From the NCBI RefSeq assembly GCF_009760405.1, contig NZ_WRPP01000003.1, positions 186,001-250,000 on the forward strand: a stretch of 64,000 nucleotides of DNA. Direction: 5' to 3'. Shown piece after piece: positions 62,779 through 64,000 of the stretch. Below the pieces are notes generated by a model. It did no database searches, had not been told where the DNA came from, and was given only the letters and a program-made list of their open reading frames with translations. A program made the translations under genes and the position numbers. The DNA comes from Nocardia terrae (lineage in GTDB: Bacteria; Actinomycetota; Actinomycetes; Mycobacteriales; Mycobacteriaceae). The number at the start of each line of letters is the position of its first letter. Position 1 is the stretch's first letter.

Positions 62779-64000
62779 TCACTCCCACTCGATGGTCCCC
62801 GGCGGCTTGCTCGTCACGTCGAGCACCACGCGGTTGACCTCCGCCACCTCATTGGTGATGCGGGTCGAGATGCGCTCGAGCACCTCATAGGGCAGGCGGG
62901 TCCAGTCCGCGGTCATGGCGTCCTCGGACGAGACCGGGCGCAGCACGATCGGGTGGCCGTAGGTGCGGCCGTCACCCTGCACGCCGACGCTGCGGACATC
63001 GGCCAGCAACACCACCGGGCACTGCCAGATCGACTTGTCCAGACCGGCGGCCGTAAGCTCCTCGCGCGCAATGGCATCGGCCTGACGCAGCAGCTCCAGC
63101 CGGTCGTGGGTCACCTCGCCGATGATGCGGATGGCCAGACCCGGGCCCGGGAACGGCTGGCGCGCAACGATTTCCTCGGGCAGGCCCAGCTCGCGGCCGA
63201 CCGCGCGCACCTCGTCCTTGAACAGCAGCCGCAGCGGCTCGACGAGCGCGAACTCCAGATCGTCGGGCAGACCGCCGACATTGTGGTGCGACTTGATGTT
63301 CGCGGTACCCGCGCCGCCGCCGGACTCGACCACGTCCGGGTACAGCGTGCCCTGGACCAGGAACTCGACCTTCGGCACGGAGCCTGCGGAACGCCCATCG
63401 GACGCAGTCTCGCCTTCCGATCTCACCACCTCGGAGACCGCGTCCTCGAACGACCGGATGAACTCCCGGCCGATGATCTTGCGCTTCTCCTCCGGATCGG
63501 TGACGCCCTTCAGCTCACCGAGGAACTTGTCGACCGCGTCGACGGTGACCAGCTTGGCCCCGGTCGCGGCGACGAAGTCGCGCTGCACCTGCTCGCGCTC
63601 GCCCGCGCGCAGCAGACCGTGGTCGACGAACACACAGGTGAGGCGGTCACCGATGGCCCGCTGCACCAGCGCGGCCGCGACCGCGGAGTCCACACCGCCG
63701 GACAGACCGCAGATGGCGTGCCCGTCACCGACCTGCTCCCGCACCTGCGCGATCAGCGCCTCGGCGATATTGGACGCGGTCCACGCGCCCGGGATCCCGG
63801 CGATCTCGTGCAGGAACCGGCTCAGCACCTGCTGGCCGTGCGGCGAGTGCAGCACCTCCGGGTGGTACTGCACACCGGCGAGCTTGCGCGCCCGATCCTC
63901 GAACGCGGCGACCGGCGCGCCCGCGGAGGTCGCGGTCACCTCGAACCCGGCCGGCGCGTCGGTGACGGCGTCGCCGTGGCTCATCCACACCGGCTGCCGG
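62779..64000 (-). CDS. guaA: GMP synthase (glutamine-hydrolysing), C-terminal part
   Basis: Converts XMP to GMP. About 407 residues are visible; the gene enters from the right edge. The end of the glutamine amidotransferase domain is present (WMSHGD with the triad His, [11 protein letters not shown]), then the ATP pyrophosphatase with P-loop [13 protein letters not shown], and the C-terminal dimerisation domain ending [10 protein letters not shown]. The loop [20 protein letters not shown] is longer than in many homologues. Confidence 0.96.
   Translation of the reverse strand, partial: RQPVWMSHGDAVTDAPAGFEVTATSAGAPVAAFEDRARKLAGVQYHPEVLHSPHGQQVLSRFLHEIAGIPGAWTASNIAEALIAQVREQVGDGHAICGLSGGVDSAVAAALVQRAIGDRLTCVFVDHGLLRAGEREQVQRDFVAATGAKLVTVDAVDKFLGELKGVTDPEEKRKIIGREFIRSFEDAVSEVVRSEGETASDGRSAGSVPKVEFLVQGTLYPDVVESGGGAGTANIKSHHNVGGLPDDLEFALVEPLRLLFKDEVRAVGRELGLPEEIVARQPFPGPGLAIRIIGEVTHDRLELLRQADAIAREELTAAGLDKSIWQCPVVLLADVRSVGVQGDGRTYGHPIVLRPVSSEDAMTADWTRLPYEVLERISTRITNEVAEVNRVVLDVTSKPPGTIEWE

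Overview
The window is high-GC actinobacterial chromosome, most likely Nocardia or a close Nocardiaceae relative. This rests on gene content: MspA-type porins, the ImuA'/ImuB/DnaE2 SOS mutasome, a deazaflavin (F420)-type nitroreductase, DUF397/DUF5753 regulators, a SAM-IV riboswitch, and many GTG starts with 4-base gene overlaps. No rRNA, tRNA, insertion sequence or CRISPR array was seen.

Layout. 1-2.7 kb: the start of a PTS IIA-IIB gene, then a DUF574 methyltransferase coupled to an ABBA aromatic prenyltransferase. 2.7-8.3 kb: a TetR gene and a five-gene acyl-CoA/lipid operon (SCP2-type thiolase, SRPBCC, double hot-dog hydratase, SDR, acyl-CoA dehydrogenase); the same palindrome precedes the regulator and the operon. 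8.3-17.5 kb: a TetR divergent from a SnoaL-like/metallo-beta-lactamase pair, an MFS pump, a FAD oxidoreductase, NADP isocitrate dehydrogenase, and a DHA2 pump divergent from a TetR. 17.5-22.8 kb: metY-metX behind a SAM-IV riboswitch plus a short poly-cysteine leader ORF, then DUF3017, TrmL, DUF167 and a TPM protein. 23-38 kb: dnaE2 and imuA'-imuB, each with a LexA box, lie on either side of an SDR, a two-component system, an apolipoprotein N-acyltransferase-like protein and a second, archaeal-type aspartyl-tRNA synthetase. The synthetase leader folds as a translational T-box. 38-45.4 kb: a GT39 enzyme, an alpha/beta hydrolase, an OmdA-like protein, a sucrase/ferredoxin-like protein, a tail-anchored Ser/Thr kinase and a PspC two-component system.

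45.4-60.4 kb looks like an accessory island set between the PspC histidine kinase and the PspC/LiaF-like gene. It holds two paralogous giant proteins (HTH + STAND NTPase + one membrane helix + about 14 WD repeats), each near an MspA porin-like gene. It also holds several decayed genes: a TPR remnant, a HIT protein missing its histidine triad, a DUF559 protein frameshifted at a C6 run, and a two-helix membrane protein split by an amber codon. An XRE/DUF397 pair and small ORFs complete it. 60.4-64 kb: the PspC/LiaF-like protein, a small membrane protein and the 3' part of guaA.

The strongest candidates for new biology are the T-box on the second AspRS, the stacked SAM-IV plus cysteine-leader control of metYX, and the paired STAND-WD40/MspA loci.
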